A stretch of DNA of 64,000 bases from an uncultured Paracoccaceae bacterium (lineage in GTDB: Bacteria; Pseudomonadota; Alphaproteobacteria; Rhodobacterales; Rhodobacteraceae): NCBI GenBank assembly GCA_947500005.1, contig CANMQJ010000022.1:23147-87146 (forward strand), written 5' to 3'. Under the pieces are notes generated by a model, which was not told the DNA's origin, did no database searches, and saw nothing but the letters and a program-made list of their open reading frames with translations. Positions 35,836 through 44,564 of the stretch are shown here, one piece after another. Positions within the stretch are counted from its first letter, which is position 1, and each line of letters begins with the position of its first letter. A program made the position numbers and the translations under genes.

Positions 35836-36620
35836 ATCGCGAAACGCCAATGACCAAGGCCCGCAGGCAGGGCGCGCTTGCCGGGCGACGCGTCCTCTAT
35901 ACCGGCGCCTCGGGCGGGCTGGGTCATCAGACCACGCTCGACCTGCTGGCCGAGGGGGCCGAGGTCTTCGCTCTCGACCGCGACCATTCCAAGAACGAAA
36001 GCCTGCGGGCCGACACGCCTGAGGAGGCGGCCGCCCGGCTGCACCTGCTCGAGATGGACCTGACCGATCAGGCGGCGCTGGAGGCGAAGCTGGCTGGGAT
36101 CGCTGCCGACAAGCCGCTCGACGTGGTGATCAACAACGCGGCCATCTATCCCTCGAAGCCCTTCGAGGAATACACGATGGAAGAACTGCGCCTCGTCCAT
36201 CAGGTCAACGTGGAATCGGCGCTGATCTGCACCCGCGCTGCCCTACCGGGGATGCGCGCTCAGGGCTGGGGCCGGATCATCAACGTCACCTCCATCACCC
36301 TGACCGGCGGGTGGGAGAACCTCGCGCCCTATGTGCAGTCCAAGGGCTCGCTTCTGGGCCTCACGCGGGCCTGGGCGCGCGAGTTCGGAAAATGGGGCAT
36401 CACCTCGAACGCTATCGCGCCGGGAGCCTTCCCCACGGATGCCGAAAAGATCCATCCCGACCCCGAAGGCTACCGGCAATTCGTGCTCGATCACCAAGCG
36501 GTCAAGCGGCGCGGCACGCCGCATGACATCGCCGCCGCCATCCTCTTCCTCGCCTCCAACGGGGCGGGCTTCATCACCGGTCAGAACCTCGCCGTCGATG
36601 GCGGCTGGAACATGACCTGA
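35832..36620 (+). CDS. Short-chain dehydrogenase/reductase
   Basis: 262-residue SDR. Cofactor site LYTGASGGLGHQ, structural NNAAIYPS, catalytic Ser in INVTSITLTGG and Tyr/Lys in YVQSKGSLLG, and a typical end GQNLAVDGGWNM. In this setting it likely oxidises a sugar, lactol or polyol made by the preceding enzymes. Last gene of the LacI-controlled block; a 100-base gap follows. Confidence 0.87.
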   Translation: MNRETPMTKARRQGALAGRRVLYTGASGGLGHQTTLDLLAEGAEVFALDRDHSKNESLRADTPEEAAARLHLLEMDLTDQAALEAKLAGIAADKPLDVVINNAAIYPSKPFEEYTMEELRLVHQVNVESALICTRAALPGMRAQGWGRIINVTSITLTGGWENLAPYVQSKGSLLGLTRAWAREFGKWGITSNAIAPGAFPTDAEKIHPDPEGYRQFVLDHQAVKRRGTPHDIAAAILFLASNGAGFITGQNLAVDGGWNMT

Positions 36621-36645
36621 CACCACCGAAACCCGGCCCGCGGGG

Positions 36646-36720
36646 ATTGTACCTAACGGTCAATTGCCCCGCGGACGGATGTACAAAACAATCAAATACC
36701 CTATCGGGGGATGTACAATC
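36646..36720 (+). promoter_or_regulatory. Repeated TGTAC operator-like sites before the CoA-transferase gene
   Basis: GGATGTACAA occurs twice, at 36678-36687 and 36709-36718, 31 bases apart (three helical turns). An inverted half-site ATTGTACC lies at 36646-36653. The second copy ends just before the ATG, so a bound protein would block transcription or translation. This divides the cluster into two transcription units. Confidence 0.5.
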
Positions 36721-37914
36721 ATGGGAATACTCGACGGCTACACCGTCCTCGACTGCTCCATCGCCATGGCGGGTCCCTTCGCGGCCCAACGCCTCGGCGA
36801 CCTCGGCGCGGATGTCATCAAGGTCGAACCGATCGCGGGTGAATGGCAACGCCACGCCCCCGCCGGCGGGATCACGGGAAACCGCATAAACGTTTCATTT
36901 CTTTCCCTGAATCGAAACAAGCGCTCGCTCGCCGTGGACCTGAAATCCGAAGGCGGCAAGGACGTGATGCGGCGTCTTGTGGAGAATGCGGACGTGTTCA
37001 TCCAGAACTACCGCCCCGGCGTCGCCTCTCGCCTGGGCGTCGATTACGACACCCTCTCCGCCCTCAACCCCCGCCTCATCTACGTCTCCATGTCCGGCTA
37101 CGGCGAAGACGGTCCGCACGCAAAAAGGCCCGGCCAGGACCTTCTTTTACAGGCGATGTCGGGTGCCATGCTGTCCACCGGCCGCAAGGGAGAGCCGCCG
37201 CAGGCGGCGGGCCAGTACCTCGTGGACGCCATCACGGCCTACACCGCCTTCGAGGGCGCGCTGGCCGCGCTTCTGCACCGTGAACGTACCGGCGAGGGGC
37301 AGAAGGTCGAGGTCAACATGCTCGACGCCATCACGACACTCCAGATGCAGGAACTGTCAGTCTTTACCGTCGGTCAGAAGCCGCAAGAGCGCAGTGCCGA
37401 GCCGCATGCCCATGTCTATATCCGCGCGCCCTATGGGACATTCGCCACGACGGACGGGTTCATTGCGCTGGCCATGCCGGATTTCCCCGGCCTTGCGCGG
37501 GCACTCGAGGCGCCGGACCTGGCCGGACTGGACGAGATGACGGCGGGTTGGGACGACCGCGATGCGACATTCGCACTGGTGCGCGATGCCATCGCCAAGT
37601 TCTCGACGCAGGACTGCCTGTCCCGGCTGGAAGCCGAGGGCGTCTGGGCAGGGCCGGTCTACGGCTATGCCGACCTGGTCGCCGATCCGCAGATCGCGCA
37701 TAACGGCACCTTCATCGAGTACGATCACCCCACCGAAGGGCGTATCAAAACCCCCGGCTTTCCCATCCGCTTTTCGCGCAGCCCCTCGGAACTGCGCCGC
37801 GGGGCACCTCTGACCGGCGAACATAGCGACGAGGTACTGCGCGCCGCCGGGTATTCCGACGAGGAGATCGCGGCCCTTGCCGAGGCCGGCGCAATCGCGC
37901 GGTGTGCGGCATGA
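36721..37914 (+). CDS. Type III (CaiB/BaiF) acyl-CoA transferase
   Basis: 397-residue CoA-transferase with DGYTVLDCSIAMAGPFAAQR, LNRNKRSLAVDLKSEGG and presumed catalytic Asp in QYLVDAITAYTAFEG. The start at 36721 is chosen by family length; a longer frame to 36664 crosses the repeated TGTAC sites. It is coupled by ATGA to a binding-protein-like gene. A CoA-activating step in an otherwise sugar-acid cluster is unusual. Confidence 0.83.
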   Translation: MGILDGYTVLDCSIAMAGPFAAQRLGDLGADVIKVEPIAGEWQRHAPAGGITGNRINVSFLSLNRNKRSLAVDLKSEGGKDVMRRLVENADVFIQNYRPGVASRLGVDYDTLSALNPRLIYVSMSGYGEDGPHAKRPGQDLLLQAMSGAMLSTGRKGEPPQAAGQYLVDAITAYTAFEGALAALLHRERTGEGQKVEVNMLDAITTLQMQELSVFTVGQKPQERSAEPHAHVYIRAPYGTFATTDGFIALAMPDFPGLARALEAPDLAGLDEMTAGWDDRDATFALVRDAIAKFSTQDCLSRLEAEGVWAGPVYGYADLVADPQIAHNGTFIEYDHPTEGRIKTPGFPIRFSRSPSELRRGAPLTGEHSDEVLRAAGYSDEEIAALAEAGAIARCAA

Positions 37915-39008
37915 GGTTTCGCGGCCTGACCTGGGACCACCCGCGGGGTTTCAACGCGCTGAAGGCGGCGGGCGGGCCCGTCGACTGGTCTGTGCAGCCG
38001 CTCGAAGGGTTCGAATCCGCCCCGATCGCCGAGCTATGCGCCGATTACGATCTTGTGGTGCTGGATCATCCCCACCTGGGCGAAGCGCTGGCACAGGACT
38101 GCCTTGCGCCGCTCGACACGGTCTTTCCGCCCAACGCGCTGGCGCGGATCGCGCGGGGCGCCATCGGCCCTGCCTATTCCAGCTATGCCATGGCGGGGCG
38201 GCAATGGGCGCTTCCGCTGGACGCCGCGACGCAGGTCATGGCACTGCGGCCCGACCTGACCGATGCCCGCCCCGAGACATGGGACGAGGTCGATGCTCTG
38301 TCAGCTAAGGGCCGTGTCGCGCTGTCTTTGGCCGGGCCGCATGCCGCGCTGTCCTTTCTGTCGGTCTGCGCAGCGCTCGATCACGCGCTCGACATGCGCG
38401 ACGGCGGTTGGCCTCGGGATGCTACGGCGGAAACCGCCATCGAGATCCTGAGACCGCTCGCCGCGCGGACGTCTGAACATACTAGGGAGCTGAACCCGAT
38501 CGGGCTGCTAGACATGATGGGGGAAATCGATGACATCCGTCTGATCCCGCTGGTCTATGGCTATGTCAACTATACCCGCGCTTCGCGCCCGGTTTCGTTC
38601 CACGATGCGCCCCGGGCGGGCGGCCGGCCGGGGTCGATCCTCGGCGGGACGGGCATCGCCATCTCGCGCCGGGCGGAGGTGGATGACACCCTGCGCAATC
38701 ACCTGCTCTGGCTGATGTCCGAGGAGGCGCAGCGCGGCTTTATCCCCGATCATGACGGTCAGCCCGGCCTGCGCAGCGCATGGGGCGACCCGAAAGTGAA
38801 TGCTGCCTGGGGGGATTTCTATATGAACACTGCCGCAAGTCTGGAGGCTGCTGCCATACGCCCGCGCCATGACGGATACATCGCCTTGCAGACCCGCGCC
38901 TCGGCCCATCTGCGCGAGGCGTTCGAGGCGGGAACACCTGTGCCGCGCTTGGCGCGCGAGTTGCGCGAGATGTTCGAGGCCAGCCTGATTGAAAGGACTC
39001 CAGCATGA
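37911..39008 (+). CDS. Leaderless solute-binding-protein-like protein
   Basis: 365-residue protein resembling the type 2 periplasmic binding fold (YDLVVLDHPHLGEALAQDCL, AMAGRQWALPLDAATQVM, LLWLMSEEAQRGFIPDHDGQ). It begins MRFRGLTWDHPRGFNALKAA with no signal peptide, Tat motif or lipobox, so it should stay in the cytoplasm. The start is fixed by ATGA overlap with the CoA-transferase, and the next gene also overlaps by ATGA. It could bind a pathway acid or CoA-ester, or act as a chaperone or sensor. Function unknown. Confidence 0.72.
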   Translation: MRFRGLTWDHPRGFNALKAAGGPVDWSVQPLEGFESAPIAELCADYDLVVLDHPHLGEALAQDCLAPLDTVFPPNALARIARGAIGPAYSSYAMAGRQWALPLDAATQVMALRPDLTDARPETWDEVDALSAKGRVALSLAGPHAALSFLSVCAALDHALDMRDGGWPRDATAETAIEILRPLAARTSEHTRELNPIGLLDMMGEIDDIRLIPLVYGYVNYTRASRPVSFHDAPRAGGRPGSILGGTGIAISRRAEVDDTLRNHLLWLMSEEAQRGFIPDHDGQPGLRSAWGDPKVNAAWGDFYMNTAASLEAAAIRPRHDGYIALQTRASAHLREAFEAGTPVPRLARELREMFEASLIERTPA

Positions 39009-39772
39009 GCGCCCCGCTTACGCTTGCCGTCGAGAACCGGATTGCCACGATCACCTATAACCGGCCCGAAAAGCTGAACGCGATGACGCCCGAGATGGCG
39101 GGCCTGATGTGGGAGGCCGTCCGACACGTGAACGACGATAACGAGGTGCGCGCCGTTGTCCTGACCGGAACTGGCAAGGCATTCTGTGCAGGCTCGGACA
39201 TCTCCGATCTCGACCGCTACGCCACAGCCTGGGATTTCCGCAACCGCCCGGAATATTGCGACGCGCTGCGGTCGTTGTTGAAACCGTCCATCGCCGCGAT
39301 CAACGGCTACGCGATGGGCGGGGGGCTGGAAATGGCGCTCTCCTGCGACATCCGGATCGCCGCCGACACAGCGAAATTCGCCGCACCCGAGGTCAAGCTG
39401 GGCTGGATCGGCGGCGGCGGGATGACCGCACTGCTCGCGCATTCCATCGGACCCTCCAACGCGGCGCTGATGGTGATGACGGGGGATCCGATCAGCGCAG
39501 CGACGGCGCTGGACTGGCGGCTCGTGTCCGAAGTGAGGGCGCCCGGCGACCTGCTGGCCCGCGCCACGGAAATAGCGGACGCGATTACGAGTCGGGCGCC
39601 GATTGCCGCCGAAACCGCGCGGCGGAACCTTCAGGCGGCCTATAACATGCCGCTTGAAAAGGCCGTGGCCTATGAGCGCGATCTGCAGGCGATTTGCTTC
39701 GCGACCGAGGATGCCGCAGAGGGCCGCGCGGCCTTTGCCGAAAAGCGCACGCCGGATTTCAAACGGCGGTGA
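39005..39772 (+). CDS. Enoyl-CoA hydratase with both catalytic Glu residues
   Basis: 255-residue crotonase. Oxyanion motif GKAFCAGSDISDL; first acid in GYAMGGGLEMALSCDI and second in KFAAPEVKLGWIGGGG, so a complete hydratase site is present. Coupled by ATGA to the preceding gene. Together with the CoA-transferase it implies hydration (or dehydration) of a CoA-activated acid. Confidence 0.86.
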   Translation: MSAPLTLAVENRIATITYNRPEKLNAMTPEMAGLMWEAVRHVNDDNEVRAVVLTGTGKAFCAGSDISDLDRYATAWDFRNRPEYCDALRSLLKPSIAAINGYAMGGGLEMALSCDIRIAADTAKFAAPEVKLGWIGGGGMTALLAHSIGPSNAALMVMTGDPISAATALDWRLVSEVRAPGDLLARATEIADAITSRAPIAAETARRNLQAAYNMPLEKAVAYERDLQAICFATEDAAEGRAAFAEKRTPDFKRR

Positions 39773-39776
39773 GGAC

Positions 39777-40934
39777 ATGGACATGACTTTCATCGACGAA
39801 CCCCGGGGGCTCTGGCTCGGCCGTTGCTGGCTGCCGGACGTGCAAGGGCCTGGCGTGGTCACGCTGCGCGAAGGCGTGCTTTTCGACATCACATCGGTCG
39901 AGGCACCGACGGTAAGCCATGTTCTGGACCTGCCCGACCCAGCGGAACATGTACGCTCTGCGCAAGGTACCTCCGTCGGGCGGCTGGAGGAGGTCGCCTC
40001 CAACCAGGTCGGTCTGGATACCCTCCACCTGCTTGCGCCCTGCGATCTGCAGGCTGTGAAAGCCTGCGGCGTGACCTTTGCACGGTCGATGCTGGAGCGC
40101 GTGATCGAGGAGAAGGCCGCCGGTGACCCGAAAGGCGCGGAACAGATCCGAGCACGTATCGGCTCGGCCATCGGCGACAGCCTGCGCAATCTGCGCGCGG
40201 GATCGCCCGAGGCGGCCAACGTAAAGCACGCGCTTCAGGAGGAAGGGCTTTGGTCCCAATACCTGGAGGTCGGCATCGGGCCGGATGCCGAAGTGTTCTC
40301 GAAATGCCCTCCCATGGCCTCGGTCGGGCCAGGCGCCGAAGTGGGCCTTCACCCGGTGTCGAAATGGAACAATCCCGAGCCCGAGATCGTGCTGGCCGTC
40401 TCCTCCTCCGGCCGGATCCTTGGGGCGACGCTGGGCAATGACGTGAACCTCCGCGATGTCGAAGGCCGGTCGGCGCTTCTTTTGGGCAAGGCCAAGGACA
40501 ATAACGCCTCCTGCGCCATCGGACCGATGATCCGGCTGTTCGACGGCGGCTTCACGCTCGATGACGTGCGCCGTGCCGAACTGACCCTGAGTGTCGAGGG
40601 CCTGGACGGGTTCACGCTCACCGGCCATTCCTCGATGTCCGAGATTAGCCGCGATCCCGAGGATCTCGTCGCCCAGACCCTCGGGCGCCACCATCAGTAC
40701 CCCGACGGGATGGTTCTGTTCCTCGGGACGATGTTCGCCCCGACCGAGGATCGTGGCGCGAAGGGGGAGGGGTTCACCCACAAGCCGGGTGATATTGTCA
40801 CGATCTCCGCACCCGGCCTGGGCCGCCTGGTGAACGTGGTGCAGCTTTCGACCGAAGCGCCGGAATGGACCTTCGGCACCCGCGCGCTGATGTTCAATCT
40901 GGCCGCGCGCGGGCTGTTGGGCGGAGCGGATTGA
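39777..40934 (+). CDS. xylX: FAH-family 2-keto-3-deoxy-sugar-acid dehydratase, XylX-like
   Basis: 385-residue fumarylacetoacetate-hydrolase-family protein. Long stretches agree with Caulobacter XylX (2-keto-3-deoxy-D-xylonate dehydratase): KACGVTFARSMLERVIEE, EEGLWSQYLEVGIGPDAE, KWNNPEPEIVL, GNDVNLRDVEGRSALLL, AKDNNASCAIGP. The comparison is from memory, not a computed alignment. It would turn a 2-keto-3-deoxypentonate into alpha-ketoglutaric semialdehyde, the substrate of the next enzyme. It starts four bases after the hydratase stop; a second ATG lies at 39783. Confidence 0.82.
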   Translation: MDMTFIDEPRGLWLGRCWLPDVQGPGVVTLREGVLFDITSVEAPTVSHVLDLPDPAEHVRSAQGTSVGRLEEVASNQVGLDTLHLLAPCDLQAVKACGVTFARSMLERVIEEKAAGDPKGAEQIRARIGSAIGDSLRNLRAGSPEAANVKHALQEEGLWSQYLEVGIGPDAEVFSKCPPMASVGPGAEVGLHPVSKWNNPEPEIVLAVSSSGRILGATLGNDVNLRDVEGRSALLLGKAKDNNASCAIGPMIRLFDGGFTLDDVRRAELTLSVEGLDGFTLTGHSSMSEISRDPEDLVAQTLGRHHQYPDGMVLFLGTMFAPTEDRGAKGEGFTHKPGDIVTISAPGLGRLVNVVQLSTEAPEWTFGTRALMFNLAARGLLGGAD

Positions 40935-41008
40935 TTGCTTCGACCTTCGCTTCCGCAACAGAACCGGCGTCTTTGCACGCCGAAACACCAGCATAGAAAG
41001 GATCCGAC

Positions 41009-42532
41009 ATGCTTGATGAAGCATTCACGCCGCACGGCAAGCATCTGATTGCGGGCGCGTGGCTTGCGGGTGACGCGACCTTTGCCTCGGAGCCGGCACA
41101 TGGCCCGTCTCATGACTACAGCGTGGGCACGTCCGCGCTGGTGGACCGCGCCTGCGCGGCCGCCGAGGAGGCGTTCTGGAGCTATGGCCATGCCAGCCGC
41201 GAGGAGCGCGCCGGTTTCCTCGACGCCATCGCCGACGAGATCGAGGCGCGCGGGGCGCAGATCACCGGCATCGGCACGCGGGAGACCGGCTTGCCCGAGG
41301 CGCGACTGGAGGGCGAGCGCGGGCGCACCACCGGCCAGCTACGGCTCTTCGCGAGCCACATCCGCGCGGGCACCCATCTCGATCGCCGCCATGACGCGGC
41401 CCTGCCCGACCGCCAGCCGCTGCCGCGCCCAGATATACGTATGATCCAGCGCCCGATCGGCCCGGTCGCGGTCTTCGGCGCCTCGAACTTCCCGCTGGCC
41501 TTCTCGACCGCCGGGGGCGACACCGCCGCGGCGCTGGCCGCGGGCTGTCCGATCGTGGTCAAGGGCCATTCCGCCCATCCCGGCACCGCCGAGATCGTGG
41601 CCGAGGCGATCCATGCCGCTATCGGCGCGTGCGGCGTGCATCCAGGCGTCTTCTCCCTCATCCAGGGCGGTCGGCGCGACGTGGGCCAAGCGCTGGTGCA
41701 ACACCCGCTGATCCGGGCGGTGGGCTTTACCGGCTCGTTGCGCGGCGGGCGCGCGCTTTTCGATCTCTGCGCGCAGCGGCCCGAGCCAATCCCCTTCTTC
41801 GGCGAGCTGGGCTCGGTCAACCCGATGTTCCTGCTGCCCGCGGCGGCAAAGGCCCGCGGCCGGCAGATCGGCGAGAGCTGGGCCGGGTCGCTGACCATGG
41901 GCGCGGGCCAGTTCTGCACCAATCCCGGCATCGCCGTGGTGCCCGAGGGCGCGGATGGTGACGCTTTCGTGCAGGCCGCCGCCGTGGCGCTGAAGGGAGT
42001 TGGGCCGCAATGCATGCTGACCGAGGGCATCGCCGCAGCCTATCGCGATGGAAAGCAGCGCTTCGAGAGCCGCAACGCAGTGCGGGCCGTGATGGTGACC
42101 GACAGCGAGGGCCGCAATGCCAGCCCCAACCTCTACGAGACCGACGCCGCCAATTACCTGCAAGACCACGCGCTTGGCGAAGAGGTCTTCGGGCCTCTGG
42201 GCCTCGTCGTCCGCGTCTCGGGCGCCAACGAAATGGAGAGACTCGCCCGCGGCTTCGATGGGCAGCTGACCGCTACGCTGCATCTGGACGAGGGCGATAC
42301 CGAGTTGGCGAAACGACTGATGCCGGTGCTCGAACGCAAGGCAGGTCGCGTGCTGGCCAACGGCTTTCCCACCGGGGTCGAGGTGGCCGACGCCATGGTC
42401 CATGGCGGCCCTTATCCCGCCTCCACCAATTTCGGCGCAACCTCCGTCGGAACCCTCGCCATCCGCAGATTCCTCCGACCCGTCTGCTACCAGAACATCC
42501 CCGACACCCTGTTGCCCGAAGACCTGCAATGA
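41009..42532 (+). CDS. Alpha-ketoglutaric semialdehyde dehydrogenase (NADP-type)
   Basis: 507-residue aldehyde dehydrogenase of the 2,5-dioxovalerate class. Diagnostic stretches: VFGASNFPLAFSTAGGDTAA, Glu in FFGELGSVNP, catalytic Cys in GAGQFCTNPG. It oxidises alpha-ketoglutaric semialdehyde to 2-oxoglutarate, completing the Weimberg-type sequence started by the XylX-like dehydratase. A ribosome binding site (GAAAGGATCC) precedes the ATG. IS6 debris begins about 120 bases downstream. Confidence 0.88.
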   Translation: MLDEAFTPHGKHLIAGAWLAGDATFASEPAHGPSHDYSVGTSALVDRACAAAEEAFWSYGHASREERAGFLDAIADEIEARGAQITGIGTRETGLPEARLEGERGRTTGQLRLFASHIRAGTHLDRRHDAALPDRQPLPRPDIRMIQRPIGPVAVFGASNFPLAFSTAGGDTAAALAAGCPIVVKGHSAHPGTAEIVAEAIHAAIGACGVHPGVFSLIQGGRRDVGQALVQHPLIRAVGFTGSLRGGRALFDLCAQRPEPIPFFGELGSVNPMFLLPAAAKARGRQIGESWAGSLTMGAGQFCTNPGIAVVPEGADGDAFVQAAAVALKGVGPQCMLTEGIAAAYRDGKQRFESRNAVRAVMVTDSEGRNASPNLYETDAANYLQDHALGEEVFGPLGLVVRVSGANEMERLARGFDGQLTATLHLDEGDTELAKRLMPVLERKAGRVLANGFPTGVEVADAMVHGGPYPASTNFGATSVGTLAIRRFLRPVCYQNIPDTLLPEDLQ

Positions 42533-42654
42533 CGGTGATCATGAACGAATAAACCAGACAGAAACCGCGCTGGAGGTCGTGGCGACCTCGTGCGTCGGGA
42601 CGGAAAAGATCGACCTGGCGGGAGATGTCACGTTAAGCGGTAGGCAATTGCCTG

Positions 42655-43090
42655 CTCTCTGGTTGCAACGTAGATCGCAGCGATGCAGACACCTTCCATC
42701 AGTTACAAGCGGCACCGGTTCCCGCCCTCGATCATCTCCCGCGCGGTCTGGCTGTATGGGCGTATCATCGGTTCGCTCTCGGCCTCCGGGACGTCGAGTA
42801 CCTGCTCGCCTCGTGGGGTCCGCGTTTCCTACGAGACCATGCGGGACTGGGTCGCGCGCTTTGGCGGGCAGTTTGCCGGCCGGATCCGTTGCGAACGGCC
42901 GGGCCCGGAAGACAAATGGCATCTCGACGAGGTCGTCATCTCGATCAAAGGCAAGAAGCACTGGCTCTGGCGGGCGGTCGACGCCAATGGCGAAGTACTG
43001 GATATCCTGCTTCAGTCGCGTCGGAACACGAGCGTCGCCAAGTACTTCTTTCGAAAGCTGTTCCGGCGTTGGGGATACCCAAGAATGGTT
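42655..43090 (+). mobile_element. IS6-family transposase remnant, N-terminal two thirds
   Basis: Starting near 42683 it reads YKRHRFPPSIISRAVWLY. After frame slips come VSYETMRDWVARFGGQFAGR, EDKWHLDEVVISIKGKKHWL and NTSVAKYFFRKLFRRWGYPR, ending just before the second catalytic Asp. In the middle (42765-42815) another frame carries ALGLRDVEYLLAS, so small indels occurred. It faces away from the catabolic cluster. Confidence 0.75.
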
Positions 43091-43477
43091 TCGCTCGCCA
43101 GACTTGGCGTTCCCGAACGCTCAGACATCGCCTCCGCTGCCCTCGTGAACAGGTCCGATGCCGAAGACCGAGAGCGATCTCGGTGGTCAGCCTCCGCATC
43201 CGTGCGGAGAGGTTGAAACTCCAGCAGCACATGACGTCGTGGAGAAAATCGATGGTGAGGGGAGCCCCCCGCGACCTCCCTTTGCTGATCGGCCGCGACA
43301 AGGCACGCCGCGATCCGGGGGCCTTCCGTGTTGAACACCGCCCGTTACGCCGACGCGCGTTGACGCCCTTACAATAACCATTCTTCTAGGCTGACCCCGG
43401 TTCAAGGTTGGTCGTCCTTTCCCCGAGACCCGGGCGTTGATCCGACGAGAAGAGCTGTATTGCGTCTTGGATCGACG
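43091..43477. other. Degenerate stretch after the IS6 remnant
   Basis: No gene recognised. Open frames end in the debris of the transposase and lack ribosome binding sites. The only clear structure is the hairpin that starts at its end. Confidence 0.3.
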
Positions 43478-43523
43478 CCATCTTGAAGCGACGCGCGGCT
43501 CGTGCCGCGTCGCTTCAAGATGG
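43478..43523. repeat. Perfect 17-bp inverted repeat before the PemK-like gene
   Basis: Arm CCATCTTGAAGCGACGC (43478-43494) pairs exactly with 43507-43523; the 12-base spacer is itself partly self-complementary. It ends 49 bases before the start of the PemK-like gene. It could be an RNA hairpin in the leader, an operator, or a mobile palindrome. Confidence 0.65.
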
Positions 43524-43572
43524 TTCGATTTCCGGACATCGGGTGGCGTGCGCCATCCGAAAGGAATGCTGC

Positions 43573-44091
43573 ATGACCCAGCAGACTCTTGCCCCCTGGC
43601 AAGCAAATCTCACCCGGGGCGATGTCGTCGCCTTCCGTTTTCCCCATGAATATGAAGGTCCAGAAGAGGAGAAGACGCGCCCGTCGCTGGTCCTGGGCGT
43701 GACCGAATCAGGTGGCAAGCTTTTCGTCGATCTCGCCTATGGCACATGCCAGCCGCGCTCAAACAGGCGCGGCTGCGTGGTTTCGGTCACCGAGCGTGAC
43801 GAGTTGATCGCGGCCTCGCTCGTCGCGCCGACGAACTTCGACGTCGAACGGCGGCTCACCGTCTCGGTCCGGAACCCCGGGTTCGACGTGCATCCGACGT
43901 CCGGCACGGCCGTGCTCGGAAAACTCAGCGGCGAGGCGATGACGCAGCGCCAGCGCGTCACCGACCGGCTGAAAGGGAGGGCCGATCGCAGGCCGCGCCC
44001 GCGTTTCCGCCGCCGCCATGCCCCTCGTCTGGTCCAGGTGGAGTATCGCCGGCGGGGCCGGACCGTGTCGCGTGAGACGCGCCATGTGTGA
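43573..44091 (+). CDS. PemK/MazF-like small protein (possible toxin), hypothetical
   Basis: 172 residues with a start region recalling PemK-type proteins (TRGDVVAFRFPHEYEGPEEE, then KTRPSLVLGVTESGG). The C-terminal 50 residues are very Arg-rich (RADRRPRPRFRRRHAPRLVQ), suggesting RNA or DNA contact. An AAGGAATG stretch precedes the ATG. PemK toxins are mRNA interferases, usually beside an antitoxin; none was recognised next to it, so the toxin role is only possible. Confidence 0.5.
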   Translation: MTQQTLAPWQANLTRGDVVAFRFPHEYEGPEEEKTRPSLVLGVTESGGKLFVDLAYGTCQPRSNRRGCVVSVTERDELIAASLVAPTNFDVERRLTVSVRNPGFDVHPTSGTAVLGKLSGEAMTQRQRVTDRLKGRADRRPRPRFRRRHAPRLVQVEYRRRGRTVSRETRHV

Positions 44092-44564
44092 GAGCCGAAA
44101 GAGCGAGGATCCGATGTTGGAGGCCATCTTCGACGCGCTGGAGAAATCCGAGTTGGCGAAGGGGATCTGCCTGCTGACCTGCGCCCCGCTGGTCCCTCAG
44201 CGTGATGTAGAGTCTGCGCAACCGCGAAGGAGCAGACGACATGAGGAAAAGCCGCTTCACCGAGGCGCAGGTCATCGAGATGATCAAGGAGCAGGGTGAG
44301 GCGTGAGCCCGCCACCGGTTCGAGGGCCACGCCGAACGGGATGGCCACGGCAGACGTGTGCCGCAAGCACGGGCTCAGCCCGGCGACGTGTCTCACAAAC
44401 TCAAGGCCAGGCATGGAGGCATGGAGCTTTCCGACGCCCGGCGGCTGAAGGCGCTGAAGGACGAGAATGCCAAGCTGAAGCGCCTGCTGGCGGACAGGAT
44501 GCTGGATAACGTCGTCTTGAAGGATCTGCTGGGAAAGAGCTGACGGTGAGCCATTGATGCGCCA

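Noticed and set aside
42642..42653. Palindrome AGGCAATTGCCT after the semialdehyde dehydrogenase as an operator
   Set aside because: It sits downstream of the operon next to an IS6 remnant, with no gene start to control; more likely part of the IS end region.
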